Below are positions 6,047 through 6,182 of a stretch of 6,182 bases of DNA, one piece after another. Numbering within the stretch: position 1 is the stretch's first letter; every line of letters starts with the position of its first letter. Location of the stretch: NCBI GenBank assembly GCA_005777205.1, contig SXNB01000214.1, positions 1-6,182 on the forward strand. Reading direction: 5' to 3'. The DNA comes from Burkholderiales bacterium (GTDB taxonomy: Bacteria; Pseudomonadota; Gammaproteobacteria; Burkholderiales; SG8-39). The notes below the pieces were generated by a model, which worked only from the letters and a program-made list of their open reading frames with translations, was not told the DNA's origin and did not search any database. Position numbers and translations under genes: made by a program.

Positions 6047-6182
6047 TTATCCGAACCTTCCGGTGATGTAGTCCTCGGTCTGCTTGTTCTTCGGCTTGAT
6101 GAACAGCTCGTCGGTGCGGCCAAACTCGATCAGTTCGCCCAGGTACATGTAGGCAGTGTAGTCCGAGACCCGCGCCGCCTGC
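6047..6182 (-). CDS. pstB: Phosphate ABC transporter ATP-binding protein PstB, C-terminal fragment
   Basis: Only the last 44 codons and the TAA stop (6049-6047) are in the window; base 6182 belongs to an incomplete codon. The peptide reads QAARVSDYTAYMYLGELIEF and continues to the ending KNKQTEDYITGRFG. It closely matches the E. coli PstB tail (TAFMYLGELIEF to KKQTEDYITGRYG). PstB is the cytoplasmic ATPase of the high-affinity phosphate importer PstSCAB. The Walker A, signature and Walker B motifs lie beyond the right edge and cannot be checked. The stop codon is four bases from the phoU start, and the sequence around it contains the phoU ribosome binding site, so the two genes are very probably coupled. 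Confidence 0.95.
   Translation of the reverse strand, partial: QAARVSDYTAYMYLGELIEFGRTDELFIKPKNKQTEDYITGRFG

Noticed and set aside
4273..6066. Long plus-strand frames (4273-5337, 5368-6066) opposite phoR, phoB and phoU
   Set aside because: These translations are low-complexity and histidine-, glutamine- and arginine-rich without recognisable motifs, while the minus strand encodes three unmistakable conserved proteins.
6043..6123. N-terminal extension of PhoU by 27 residues to an ATG at 6123
   Set aside because: It overlaps the conserved pstB tail in another frame, its serine- and arginine-rich sequence is unlike PhoU, and better-placed ATGs at 6042 and 6036 align with the family start.

Overview
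The window is high-GC proteobacterial chromosome (by eye about two thirds G+C). It carries the phosphate-starvation regulon core next to the two classical polyphosphate genes. The protein families (E. coli-type PstB tail, PhoU, PhoB, PhoR, PPK1, Ppx) fit a Gamma- or Betaproteobacterium. I cannot name a genus from the sequence alone.

Layout from left to right. Bases 1-1713 (minus strand) hold ppk, polyphosphate kinase 1, running off the left edge; 571 N-terminal codons are present. Bases 1714-1828 are a divergent intergenic region of 115 bases with a candidate Pho box and -10 element pointing at ppk. Bases 1829-3352 (plus strand) hold ppx, exopolyphosphatase. Its stop codon overlaps tail to tail with phoR (minus, 3349-4590). 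Then follow phoB (minus, 4597-5316), phoU (minus, about 5326-6042) and the last 44 codons of pstB (minus, 6047-6182). No gap without a gene exceeds 115 bases. I saw no RNA gene, mobile element, CRISPR array or convincing terminator.

How the genes work together. pstB, phoU, phoB and phoR are read in one direction with gaps of 4, 9 and 6 bases, so they form one transcription unit that presumably begins with the Pst transporter genes outside the window. PstB powers phosphate import, PhoU relays the transporter's state, PhoR is the sensor kinase and PhoB the DNA-binding regulator. PPK1 makes polyphosphate from ATP and Ppx breaks it down from the chain end, so the cluster joins phosphate sensing with phosphate storage. 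The candidate Pho box before ppk would make this link direct, with PhoB driving polyphosphate synthesis.

The genes are all known families and I found no undescribed system. The points worth a second look are the Pho-type promoter before ppk, the shared CTAG that stops both ppx and phoR, a PhoR with only one membrane segment, and the lack of a Shine-Dalgarno sequence before both ppk and ppx.
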